A DNA stretch of 54,635 nucleotides from an uncultured Oxalobacteraceae bacterium. GTDB taxonomy: Bacteria > Pseudomonadota > Gammaproteobacteria > Burkholderiales > Burkholderiaceae_D. The stretch is from NCBI GenBank assembly GCA_903893945.1, contig CAITOF010000096.1, forward strand, positions 1 through 54,635, in the 5' to 3' direction. Numbering within the stretch: position 1 is the stretch's first letter; every line of letters starts with the position of its first letter. The notes under the pieces were generated by a model that worked only from the letters and a program-made list of their open reading frames with translations, was not told the origin of the DNA and made no database searches. Below are positions 17,771 through 25,566 of the stretch, one piece after another. The translations under genes were made by a program, and so were the position numbers.

Positions 17771-18345
17771 AGTGCTTTCCCTTTACTGTCGGCAAACCAA
17801 TTAATATCGATACATTCTCTCAGGCGTAGCCGGGCGCGATAGAGAATTACCCATAAGTTAGACGAACTCAAGTTCAATTCCTTACAAATTTCGTCGGTTT
17901 CCAGGTCCAGCCATTCGCGCATCATAAAAACCCGGGCATTTTGAGCGGGTAATTTTTCTAAACAGACTTCCATCACTTTAAAAAAATCCTGTTGTTGCAG
18001 AACGGCATCCGGGTCGCCCCACGCTCGGGGGGCATCAACCGTATGGCCATTTGCCGTAAACAGATGGTCTATGACGTCATTTTCTGACTGATCGGGCTCG
18101 GTTTCTATTTGCGAGGTACGTCCCGCTACGCGCAAATTATCGATAATTTTGAATTTGAGTATGCCGATGACGTAGGTACGTAAGGTTGAGGAGCCGGCAA
18201 ACTGGTCAGGTTTTTCCAAAACGGCCAGCAGGGCGTCCTGGACAGAATCCTCTGCCAGTTCCGGGTTGCGCAATTGCAGCAAAGCAAAACGCAGCAGTGC
18301 AGGGCGCATTGCTTCGAGTTGTTCGTTCAGAGTGGCGTTTGTCAT
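17767..18345 (-). CDS. ECF-type RNA polymerase sigma factor
   Basis: The 192-residue protein has region 2 at about 15-75 (RNPELAEDSVQDALLAVLEKPDQF, then FKIIDNLR) and region 4 at about 130-180 (LPAQNARVFMMREWLDLETDEI, then NLWVILYRARLRLRE). These are joined by a linker, with no regions 1 or 3, as in the ECF group. It heads an operon with a zinc anti-sigma factor and a CWC protein, each overlapping the next by four bases. Its target promoters cannot be named from this window. It is divergent from argB, with a 176-bp spacer. Confidence 0.92.
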   Translation of the reverse strand: MTNATLNEQLEAMRPALLRFALLQLRNPELAEDSVQDALLAVLEKPDQFAGSSTLRTYVIGILKFKIIDNLRVAGRTSQIETEPDQSENDVIDHLFTANGHTVDAPRAWGDPDAVLQQQDFFKVMEVCLEKLPAQNARVFMMREWLDLETDEICKELNLSSSNLWVILYRARLRLRECIDINWFADSKGKAL

Positions 18346-18510
18346 TTGTGGGCTAGCGTACTGTAATCATCGGTTAAAAACAAGGGATGACATCACTTTC
18401 AGGCCTGCGCTGTTTCCAGCAGTGCTTTTCAACCCGGTAGGTTCACCGTATTGCGAAAGAATTGGGTTAACGAAAAGGTATTTCGCTGTAAAATCACAAC
18501 GTTTATTTTA

Positions 18511-18520
18511 AAGGAGGTGA
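18511..18520 (+). promoter_or_regulatory. Extended perfect Shine-Dalgarno of argB
   Basis: AAGGAGGTGA is complementary to ten consecutive bases of the 16S rRNA tail, one base before the argB ATG. This decides the argB start at 18522 in spite of an N-terminal extension. Confidence 0.85.
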
Positions 18521-18521
18521 C

Positions 18522-19496
18522 ATGGCTATTCTGCCGTCTGACATGAGCACGGGATTGCCCACCGATATTTCGTCTGAATTGCCATCGGACATGCCGACCG
18601 TAAGCGAAATCACAACGGCGTCGGTTCCGGCACAGACCAAAGCAGAGATTCTGGCCGAAGCACTTCCCTATATCCGGAAATTTCATGGCAAAACCATAGT
18701 CGTTAAATATGGCGGCAATGCGATGACCGAGGAGCGGCTGAAACATGGCTTTGCCCGTGATGTTATTTTATTAAAGCTGGTTGGCATGAACCCGGTGGTC
18801 GTGCATGGCGGCGGACCCCAAATTGACAGTGCATTGCGCAAATTGGGCAAGCAGGGAACCTTTGTTCAGGGCATGCGCATCACCGATGAAGAGACGATGG
18901 AGGTGGTTGAATGGGTGCTGGGCGGCGAAGTGCAACAGGACATCGTGATGTTAATTAATCATTACGGCGGACAGGCGGTCGGTCTGACGGGTAAAGACGG
19001 CGGGCTAATCCGAGCGCGTCGTTACGAAATGCCCGACCGGGAAAATCCGGGCAAGTTTCTCGACATCGGTTTTGTCGGAGAAATCGATGCGATCAATCCC
19101 GCTGTCGTCAAAGCGTTGCAGGCCGATGCGTTTATTCCAATTATTTCACCCATCGGGTTTGGCTCTGATGGGCAGGCCTATAACATAAATGCCGATGTGG
19201 TCGCCGGGAAAATTGCCGAAATCCTAAAAGCTGAAAAGCTCATCATGATGACCAATATACCCGGTGTGCTGGATAAGAAGGGTCATCTGGTGACGGATCT
19301 GTCAGCACGGGAAATTGATGAAATGTTCGCAGATGGCACCATTTCTGGTGGTATGCTACCCAAAATTTCATCCGCACTGGACGCGGCAAAGTCGGGTGTG
19401 AATACGGTGCATATTATTGACGGTCGAATTGAGCATTCGTTGTTACTGGAAGTTTTAACCGAGCAGGCGTTTGGAACCATGATACGCAGCCACTAG
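18522..19496 (+). CDS. argB: Acetylglutamate kinase with repeat-containing N-terminal extension
   Basis: The 324-residue enzyme phosphorylates N-acetylglutamate in arginine synthesis. The kinase core begins near residue 35 ([28 protein letters not shown]), contains [36 protein letters not shown] and [22 protein letters not shown] sequence, and ends FGTMIRSH as in other Burkholderiales. The first 35 residues are extra: three imperfect eight-residue units [16 protein letters not shown] and LPSDMPT, encoded by 24-bp tandem repeats at 18531-18599. The strong ribosome site before residue 1 argues that the extension is translated. No other arg gene is adjacent; a HAD nucleotidase gene follows after 33 bp. 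Confidence 0.95.
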   Translation: MAILPSDMSTGLPTDISSELPSDMPTVSEITTASVPAQTKAEILAEALPYIRKFHGKTIVVKYGGNAMTEERLKHGFARDVILLKLVGMNPVVVHGGGPQIDSALRKLGKQGTFVQGMRITDEETMEVVEWVLGGEVQQDIVMLINHYGGQAVGLTGKDGGLIRARRYEMPDRENPGKFLDIGFVGEIDAINPAVVKALQADAFIPIISPIGFGSDGQAYNINADVVAGKIAEILKAEKLIMMTNIPGVLDKKGHLVTDLSAREIDEMFADGTISGGMLPKISSALDAAKSGVNTVHIIDGRIEHSLLLEVLTEQAFGTMIRSH

Positions 19497-19529
19497 GAAG
19501 CATCCTGTCGGACTTAACCTGAAACAAGA

Positions 19530-20255
19530 GTGACTCCACTAAAAAACATCACCTGGCTGATTGATCTGGATAATACGTTGCATAATGCGAGTTATGCGAT
19601 TTTTCCGGCGTTACATAGTAATATGAACGCTTACATGGCCCAGCTATTGGGTGATGGCGAAAAACCTGCAGATAATGCTACGGTGGATGCAGCGCGAACG
19701 CTTTATTGGGAAAAATACGGTGCAACTTTGCTGGGGCTAATCAAGCATCATAATGTCAAACCCGCCGAATTTCTGGATCTGACCCATCAACTTGATCCAT
19801 TGCCGGGCATGATGCGTTTTGAGCCGGGGTTGGCGAATTTATTAAGGCGATTGCCGGGACGTAAAATACTGTTTACCAATGCGCCCCGAAAATATTCGCA
19901 ACAGGTTGTCAGACAGCTGGGGCTGCATCGGCACTTTGATCAGCATATTTCAATCGAATCGATGCATGTGCATGGACAGTTAAGGCCGAAACCGAGTCGA
20001 TGGCTCTTGAAAAAATGGCTGGCAAGGAAGCGATTAATGGCGAGCCAGTGCGTTTTGATTGAAGACTCATTGCAGAACCTGAAATCAGCGAAACAGTGTG
20101 GCATGAAAACAGTGTGGGTGACACAGTATGCGAAATACGCAACGAAAAATTCAAAAAGTAGCCTGGGATCCGGTCGCCCGATTTTCATTGATATTAAAAT
20201 TCATTCAGTGAAACAGTTGCCATCCCAATTATTCCGATTGACCTACCCGATTTAA
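19530..20255 (+). CDS. HAD-family pyrimidine 5'-nucleotidase
   Basis: The 241-residue protein starts at GTG. HAD motif I is WLIDLDNTLHNA near residue 10 (nucleophile Asp, general acid Asp). Motif II is LFTNAPRKY, the Lys is in LRPKPSRWLLKK, and motif IV is VLIEDSLQNLKSAKQCGMKTVW. The cap is inserted after motif I. This arrangement fits the Sdt1/YjjG-like pyrimidine 5'-nucleotidase group, commonly encoded between argB and slmA in Burkholderiales. It would dephosphorylate nucleoside monophosphates in the cytosol; the exact substrate is not decided by sequence. It is probably co-transcribed with argB (33-bp gap) and slmA (35-bp gap). Confidence 0.85.
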   Translation: MTPLKNITWLIDLDNTLHNASYAIFPALHSNMNAYMAQLLGDGEKPADNATVDAARTLYWEKYGATLLGLIKHHNVKPAEFLDLTHQLDPLPGMMRFEPGLANLLRRLPGRKILFTNAPRKYSQQVVRQLGLHRHFDQHISIESMHVHGQLRPKPSRWLLKKWLARKRLMASQCVLIEDSLQNLKSAKQCGMKTVWVTQYAKYATKNSKSSLGSGRPIFIDIKIHSVKQLPSQLFRLTYPI

Positions 20256-20290
20256 ACCTGTGAGTTAACTCCCGCATATATAAAGAGACT

Positions 20291-20866
20291 ATGGCTACTT
20301 CAAAACCCGGCGAAAAGAAGCTACACATTTTACAGACTCTGGCCAGTATGCTGGAGAACCCGAAAGAAGAAAAAATCACCACGGCCTCGCTGGCGGCGCG
20401 TATCGGGGTATCCGAGGCGGCTTTGTACCGGCACTTCGCGAGCAAGGCGCAGATGTTTGAGGGACTGATTGAGTTTATCGAAGGTTCTGTCTTCGGGCTG
20501 ATCAATCAAATTACCACTCAACAGGAAAATGGCTTGATCCAGGCAAGGGAAATTGTGACCATGCTGCTGAGTTTTTCTTCGAGAAATCCGGGCATGACCA
20601 AAGTCATGATAGGACATGCCCTGATTAATGAAGATGAACGTTTGCAACTGCGCATGAATCAATTTGTGGACCGAATTGAGCTGGCCATCAAACAGTCACT
20701 GCGGGTTGCGGCAGTTGCCGGCCAGATCAACGAAGCGGAAATCGCGCTGCGCGCCAATCTGATTACCTCGGTAGTTCTGGGACGCTGGCAGCGGTTTGTG
20801 AAAACGTCGTTTAAGCATGACCCTCTGGAAAATTCCGCACAACAGATTGCATTCTTACTGTCGTAA
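20291..20866 (+). CDS. slmA: Nucleoid occlusion factor SlmA (TetR family)
   Basis: This 191-residue TetR-family protein has an N-terminal helix-turn-helix with the SlmA-typical stretch ITTASLAARIGVSEAALYRHFASKAQMFEGLIEFIE. Helices follow that resemble E. coli SlmA (198 residues), including a SRNPGMTKVMIGHAL segment. SlmA binds specific chromosomal sites and blocks FtsZ ring assembly over the nucleoid, and in this family is not a conventional repressor. It sits between a HAD nucleotidase gene and pabB, with 35-bp spacers on both sides, suggesting a single operon with argB. Confidence 0.93.
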   Translation: MATSKPGEKKLHILQTLASMLENPKEEKITTASLAARIGVSEAALYRHFASKAQMFEGLIEFIEGSVFGLINQITTQQENGLIQAREIVTMLLSFSSRNPGMTKVMIGHALINEDERLQLRMNQFVDRIELAIKQSLRVAAVAGQINEAEIALRANLITSVVLGRWQRFVKTSFKHDPLENSAQQIAFLLS

Positions 20867-20901
20867 ATTGCACTTTACCCTGATCGTTTCATCCTCCTGC
20901 C

Positions 20902-22749
20902 ATGTCTAGTTTCGCCCTGCTCGATGACAGTGAAGCCAGTGCAGACCAGCCAACTTCGCGCTTGTATACCGGGTTGCACCAGGAACTGTCCTTGACTGAC
21001 GCAGCGCGGTTTCCACAGATAATGGAACAATTGCAGGCTGCCTTGCGTCAGGGGCTGCATGCAGTTGCCGTATTGACCTACGAACTGGGTGTCGAATTGC
21101 AGGGCCTGAGGCCGTTTTATCAGGTCGACGCGCAGCAGCCGTCCCGATTCCTGCTCTATCAATCCTGCCAGAAATTAACCCGCGATCAGGTCGCAGACTG
21201 GCTGCAACAGCAGGTGCCGCAGAGTGATTCGCTGGCGGGCGTCGCTGAAATCAGGGCGAGCGTGACTGAAGGCGAGTTTGCCCAGGCGATCAATCGTATT
21301 CAGGCCTACATTCTGGCCGGCGATACCTATCAGGTGAATTATACATTTCGCTATTACTTTAAGACCTATGGGTCGCTCTGCGCCCTGTATCAGCGATTGC
21401 GGGAACGTCAAAGAGTGCCTTATGGCGCATTGATCTGTTTTCCGGATGACTCGGCGGTGCTGTCGCTGTCACCGGAGTTATTTATTCGCCATCAACAGGG
21501 TAAATTGATGGCCCGCCCCATGAAAGGCACAGCGGCAGCCTCGATGTCCATCGATGCGGAAATCAATGACAGCATCAATCTGCAGCGTAGCGAGCAACTG
21601 TCCAACGACGCGAAGAATCGGGCAGAAAATGTCATGATCGTGGATTTGTTGCGCAATGATCTGAGTCGCGTGGCCCGACCCGGCTCGGTTAGTGTCCCGC
21701 ATTTATTTGAGGTACAGCGCTTTAATACCGTATTGCAAATGACCTCAACCGTGACCGCTGAGCTGCGCGATGCCACCGACCTGGCAGACCTGATCTGCGC
21801 CATGTATCCTTGCGGTTCCATTACAGGCGCGCCGAAATACCGCACCATGCAGATTATTCAGGAACTGGAAACCGGGCCGCGTGGTATCTATACGGGCGCG
21901 ATTGGCTGGTTTGATCCTGTTTCAGGCCTGGCAACGGACCCATCACTGCCTGATTTCTGCCTTGCGGTACCGATTCGGACATTGCATCTGCAAAAACCGC
22001 AAGTCAGCGGACAGCGCACCGGTGTGATGGGGGTCGGTGCAGGAATTGTATTTGACAGCATGCCCTCCGATGAATTTCAGGAATGCCGGTTAAAGGCCCG
22101 ATTTCTGACGGACATGCCTGCGCAGTTCGAATTGTTTGAAACCATGTACGCGACCCGGGAGACCGGCTGCCGTCATCTGGAGCGACATTTGCGGCGCATG
22201 AAAAAAAGCGCTGACTACTTTGGAATTCCCGTCAATGTGTCTGACCTTCATGCCCAGGTGAATCTTGCCTGTTCGGGTTTGCCGGACAGTACGCCGCATC
22301 GGTGTAAGCTGAGTGTCGACGGGATGGGCCAGATCCGGATCCAGACAGCCGAATTGCGCGAGTTGCGTCTGCCGGTAAGTCTGTTGTGGGCATCGGACAT
22401 ACAGGATTCACATAACCAGTGGCTGCAGCATAAAACAACGCAGCGCGCCGTGTATGATCAGGCCTGGCAGGGTGCCGAGCAACAGGGCGCTTTTGACAGC
22501 CTGTTCTGCAATGAACAGGGTCAGGTGACCGAAGGGGGGCGCAGTAACATCCTGGTCAGGTTAAACGGTTGCTGGTATACGCCGCCCCTGCAGGCCGGTG
22601 TTTTACCGGGCGTCATGCGATCGGTGTTGATGGACGACCCGACCTGGTCGCTTTCCGAACGGATCCTTTACAAGCAGGACCTGATGGCGGCCGACGAACT
22701 GGCTGTATGCAGTGCGTTGCGAGGTGTACTTCCTGCACAGCTGGTCTGA
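20902..22749 (+). CDS. pabB: Aminodeoxychorismate synthase component I fused to aminodeoxychorismate lyase-like domain
   Basis: The 615-residue protein has two parts. Residues about 1-400 are the chorismate-utilising domain with RPMKGTAAAS (Lys of the PIKGT motif, which marks PabB rather than TrpE), AENVMIVDLLRNDLSRVA and PCGSITGAPKYRTMQII. Residues about 405-615 are a class IV PLP aminotransferase fold starting FELFETMYATRE, with the likely PLP-binding Lys in QHKTTQRAVYD and the loop VTEGGRSNILV. The fusion would take chorismate plus ammonia to aminodeoxychorismate and on to p-aminobenzoate for folate; the glutaminase PabA must be encoded elsewhere. This PabB-PabC fusion is common in betaproteobacteria. 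It follows slmA by 35 bp. Confidence 0.94.
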   Translation: MSSFALLDDSEASADQPTSRLYTGLHQELSLTDAARFPQIMEQLQAALRQGLHAVAVLTYELGVELQGLRPFYQVDAQQPSRFLLYQSCQKLTRDQVADWLQQQVPQSDSLAGVAEIRASVTEGEFAQAINRIQAYILAGDTYQVNYTFRYYFKTYGSLCALYQRLRERQRVPYGALICFPDDSAVLSLSPELFIRHQQGKLMARPMKGTAAASMSIDAEINDSINLQRSEQLSNDAKNRAENVMIVDLLRNDLSRVARPGSVSVPHLFEVQRFNTVLQMTSTVTAELRDATDLADLICAMYPCGSITGAPKYRTMQIIQELETGPRGIYTGAIGWFDPVSGLATDPSLPDFCLAVPIRTLHLQKPQVSGQRTGVMGVGAGIVFDSMPSDEFQECRLKARFLTDMPAQFELFETMYATRETGCRHLERHLRRMKKSADYFGIPVNVSDLHAQVNLACSGLPDSTPHRCKLSVDGMGQIRIQTAELRELRLPVSLLWASDIQDSHNQWLQHKTTQRAVYDQAWQGAEQQGAFDSLFCNEQGQVTEGGRSNILVRLNGCWYTPPLQAGVLPGVMRSVLMDDPTWSLSERILYKQDLMAADELAVCSALRGVLPAQLV

Positions 22750-22972
22750 CCTGATTCACCCCATCAAACATCATGCCTGTTGCTGCTGCGCCAGGATGTG
22801 GCTGCCATTTATTCATACCGGGAAATCCAGAACGGCCAGGATCCGCAAGGATTTCGCACAAAGTTGTCGTTTTATAAGCAAAATTGCAATGCAGCCATTG
22901 AATTAATTTAAATATATGACATTATTATGAATAAATAATATCTTTTTATTATTTTAATTTAATGGAGGACGT

Positions 22973-23266
22973 ATGAAAAAAATTATTTGTGCAATATCGA
23001 TGGCGCTTGTGGCGTTTGCGATCAGTGCTGATGAAATTGAAGCCGGTTCATCCGACGCAGCTGAAAAAGTTGTTTCCGATTTTCTGGCAGAAACTTATAA
23101 CGCGCCCAAGGAGGGCATCTTTGTCGAAGACTTTACCCTTGATGGTCTGTCGGCTTCCGTTTCAGCGGTTATCCCCGGAAAACGCTGTCTGCTGAAATTA
23201 ACCAAAAATGACGATGAAACCAATCTGGGCTGGACAGTCGAGCAACACGATTGTTCTGTGGATTAA
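22973..23266 (+). CDS. Small exported protein of unknown function
   Basis: The 97-residue protein starts at an ATG preceded by GGAGG about seven bases upstream. Residues 1-19 are a signal peptide (MKKIICAISMALVAFAISA). The acidic mature domain of about 78 residues has two Cys (in GKRCLLKL and EQHDCSVD) that could form a disulphide. I recognise no family. The upstream 60 bp is very AT-rich, unlike the neighbours, and a hairpin terminator lies 75 bp downstream, so it is probably a single-gene unit. A periplasmic location is inferred from the signal peptide. Confidence 0.75.
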   Translation: MKKIICAISMALVAFAISADEIEAGSSDAAEKVVSDFLAETYNAPKEGIFVEDFTLDGLSASVSAVIPGKRCLLKLTKNDDETNLGWTVEQHDCSVD

Positions 23267-23340
23267 AAGGGGGCTTTGCCATGGCATCAATGAAATTGTG
23301 CATGAATAGTTATGTGCTGTAAGTCGCAGGCACGGACTCT

Positions 23341-23371
23341 GGCAGAGAAAAATAAAATTCTCTGCCCGTTT
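23341..23371 (+). terminator. Hairpin terminator after the small exported protein gene
   Basis: A nine-base stem GGCAGAGAA / TTCTCTGCC encloses an A-rich eight-base loop and is followed by a short T-stretch (CGTTTTA). The T-run is short, so termination may be partial. Confidence 0.65.
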
Positions 23372-23592
23372 TAACTACCACCTGTCGTTTCAATCCATCT
23401 ACAGTCATGGCGCAGCAACGCCATGCTCCCGCTTACCCCATAGCAGGTCCGACCACCGTAATTCTACGGATGGGAAACGCCACAGTTGTACCGGACGCCA
23501 CTACACAATAAAGTATCGACGTATCAGGACGCAAAAATCGTCGGGTACACCGCCAACGGTAGTCAAATCCGACCCTATGTGGATAATTAAAC
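23372..23592. other. Noncoding stretch before second orphan gene; carries hairpins and ACCGTAA-N3-TACGG
   Basis: No gene is supportable. Two small hairpins are visible: CATGGCG / CGCCATG at 23406-23425, and CCGTA / TACGG at 23456-23469. The second, read as ACCGTAA-TTC-TACGG (23455-23469), shares 12 of 15 positions with the repeat at 9191-9205 upstream of the other orphan gene. A 34-codon open frame at 23407 has no ribosome site. Confidence 0.6.
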
Positions 23593-24507
23593 ATGTCGAT
23601 AGCAATTCAGGGAACGCTAGGTGCAAGAAAGATCTCAGCCGCCGATATTCAGGATGGCTCCAAGACCCATTATTCAGCGGCGGCCGCGAGAATTCTTGAA
23701 AAAGTTCTTGATTGGTTCTGCGGCGTCGACAGAGAAAAGGCCGTGACTGAATTGCGGGGATTTTTTGACGAAAGTAAAAGCGCTGGCGACCGAATTCAAT
23801 CCTTTTCTACTCTGCGAAAGATGGTCGCCGAGCCATTCAAAGATAATTTTACCTATGAGGTCACGGGTGTCGACAGTATAAAGCTGACTATCGACCTGGG
23901 CGAGGGCGAGCCCAAAAGTGTCAATCTGAAAATAGATGAAACTCATGTCCTCGGTAAAATCAGCAAGCTGTTCAACACGAATCAATTGCAGTTTGACGAT
24001 GCAATCAGCGCGTTCAACATTGACACCCCCCGAATCGATCTGACTCTCCAGATTGGGGCGGCGACTTTAAACCGGGAAACAAACGACGTTACGACGACGC
24101 TTAACGGATTTTGCCTGAACCGCACCCAAACCATAGGTCTGGCCGAAACCCTTACACAATCCGTGATCGGAAAGCTGTATAGCGCATTGCGAGACATCGA
24201 TGATAAATTCATCGTCGCAGGCAAAGACAGAACCTTTAGAACGAGCGCCTGTCAGCAGGAAGCCACGGGCAACTTCATCGTCGACGTTTATGTCAGTCCT
24301 GATTACACGCGTACAGGCGCCAGTGAACAGGAAATCAGTGACTTGATGACAACCATGGGCGTCGAAGAAATGTACCGGTCCCCTGAATGTCATGCACAAT
24401 TCATAGTCGGTAAGGGAGATAGCCCGGAAACCCAATATACCCTCTGCACCTTTTTCGAGATTACCCCGAGTGAGTTAATGAGATCCGGCAATTCCGGGAG
24501 AAAGTAG
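23593..24507 (+). CDS. Orphan protein with SPI-2 effector-like N-terminal domain
   Basis: I do not recognise this 304-residue protein as a whole. Its first 110 residues follow the layout of the N-terminal domain of Salmonella SifA, SifB and SseJ. The start is MSIAIQGTLG (SifA begins MPITIGNGFL). Residues 35-42, LEKVLDWF, sit where WEKIKDFF lies in SifA/SifB. A helix REKAVTELRGFF follows, then RIQSFSTLRKMVAEPF (SifA has ERLTEIFFELKELA), then a beta stretch FTYEV..IKLTIDLGEGEPKSVNLKI. Residues 115-304 are mixed alpha/beta with Cys-containing loops and no motif I can name. It has no signal peptide, no membrane segment, no neighbours in operon and only a weak ribosome site. A type III effector is inferred from visual comparison with remembered sequences, not from a search. 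Confidence 0.8.
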   Translation: MSIAIQGTLGARKISAADIQDGSKTHYSAAAARILEKVLDWFCGVDREKAVTELRGFFDESKSAGDRIQSFSTLRKMVAEPFKDNFTYEVTGVDSIKLTIDLGEGEPKSVNLKIDETHVLGKISKLFNTNQLQFDDAISAFNIDTPRIDLTLQIGAATLNRETNDVTTTLNGFCLNRTQTIGLAETLTQSVIGKLYSALRDIDDKFIVAGKDRTFRTSACQQEATGNFIVDVYVSPDYTRTGASEQEISDLMTTMGVEEMYRSPECHAQFIVGKGDSPETQYTLCTFFEITPSELMRSGNSGRK

Positions 24508-24579
24508 GCAGTCACAGAATGCGGTAAAGCACGGTGAGTTGCGTGGTGCATTAAATTTCCGCGCGCCGGCTGGTGATCT

Positions 24580-24789
24580 TTAATCTGGGTCGTTGAGCGC
24601 TTCCCTGGCGGCCTGCTCCGGGCTCAGGCCGTCATAGTACAGGTCGGTAAACCATTCCACGTTGTCTTCGATATGATCCTGCGCCTCTTCCTGCGTGGCG
24701 CCGGCGGCCACCAGGAAATGTTCGATTTCGATGCACCAGTTTATAACCGCCATGGTCTCTGCATCAATTTCACTGTTTTTCTTGGCCAT
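24580..24789 (-). CDS. Small acidic cytosolic protein of unknown function
   Basis: The 69-residue protein starts at an ATG with GAGGG six bases upstream; a longer frame to 24816 overlaps moeB further and lacks a site. It is strongly acidic and helical (INWCIEIEHFLVAAGATQEEAQDHIE, then LSPEQAAREALNDPD). No signal peptide or known motif is seen. It lies 10 bp after the moeB stop and is likely co-transcribed with it. I cannot assign a function. Confidence 0.7.
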   Translation of the reverse strand: MAKKNSEIDAETMAVINWCIEIEHFLVAAGATQEEAQDHIEDNVEWFTDLYYDGLSPEQAAREALNDPD

Positions 24790-24799
24790 AAAAACCCTC

Positions 24800-25552
24800 T
24801 TAAGTAGGTGACCCACAAACCGGGCAGGCTGGATTTCGCCTGGCGTGAATCTGCTGCCATTCCATCGTGCGCGCGTCTAACAGCAATAATCGACCGGCCA
24901 GTGAGGTGCCGACCCGCATGAGTAATTTCAGGGCTTCAGCAGCCTGCATGGTGCCTATGATGCCCACCAAAGGTGCAAAAACACCCATGGTCGCGCAGGC
25001 GGTCTCTTCAAACGGTAGTTCGGGCGGGAAAATGCAGGCGTAGCACGGTGCATCAGTCTGGCGGTGATCAAAGACCGCGCATTGTCCATCAAACTGAATG
25101 GCGGCACCTGACACCAGCGGTTTGCCGTGGTCGACACAGGCGGCGTTGATCGCCTGGCGGGTCAAAAAATTGTCGGTGCAATCGAGGACAACGTCCGTTT
25201 GCCCGATCAGTTCTGAAAGCCGGGTCGATTCCAGCCGCTCACACACGGCATGAATCGCTATGTGCGGATTCAGTTGTTCGAGGGTGAGTTTGGCGGAGTC
25301 GACCTTGTTGAAACCGATGCGCTGCCCGGTATGCAATATCTGGCGCTGCAAATTGGTGAGATCAACCTGATCATGATCGGCCAGGGTGATGTTGCCAACA
25401 CCCGCTGACGCAAGATAGAAAGCGGCAGCAGAACCCAGGCCACCGACGCCTATGACCAGTGCGCGCGACGCCAACAATTTACTTTGCCCCTCAATACCAA
25501 TCTCATTGAGCAAGATATGGCGCGAATAGCGAAGTAGCTGTTGATCATCCAA
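24800..25552 (-). CDS. moeB: MoeB/ThiF-family sulfur-carrier adenylyltransferase
   Basis: The 250-residue E1-like enzyme activates the C-terminus of a ubiquitin-like sulfur carrier (MoaD or ThiS) as an acyl-adenylate. Motifs are DQQLLRYSRHILLNEIGIEGQ at the start, the nucleotide loop GVGGLGSAAAFYLASAGVG, the Mg/ATP region DLTNLQRQILH, and DVVLDCTDNFLTRQAIN. Two Cys pairs, CYAC and CPVC, form the zinc site. No rhodanese domain is attached, so it is the MoeB/ThiF short form. MoeB and ThiF cannot be separated by sequence alone. It follows ctpA by 14 bp in the run gpmA-envC-ctpA-moeB. Confidence 0.92.
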   Translation of the reverse strand: MDDQQLLRYSRHILLNEIGIEGQSKLLASRALVIGVGGLGSAAAFYLASAGVGNITLADHDQVDLTNLQRQILHTGQRIGFNKVDSAKLTLEQLNPHIAIHAVCERLESTRLSELIGQTDVVLDCTDNFLTRQAINAACVDHGKPLVSGAAIQFDGQCAVFDHRQTDAPCYACIFPPELPFEETACATMGVFAPLVGIIGTMQAAEALKLLMRVGTSLAGRLLLLDARTMEWQQIHARRNPACPVCGSPT

Positions 25553-25566
25553 AGCGATGCCGCCAG

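Noticed and set aside
23407..23511. 34-codon frame in the spacer before the second orphan gene
   Set aside because: It lies in hairpin-forming DNA, has no ribosome site, and is too short to support.
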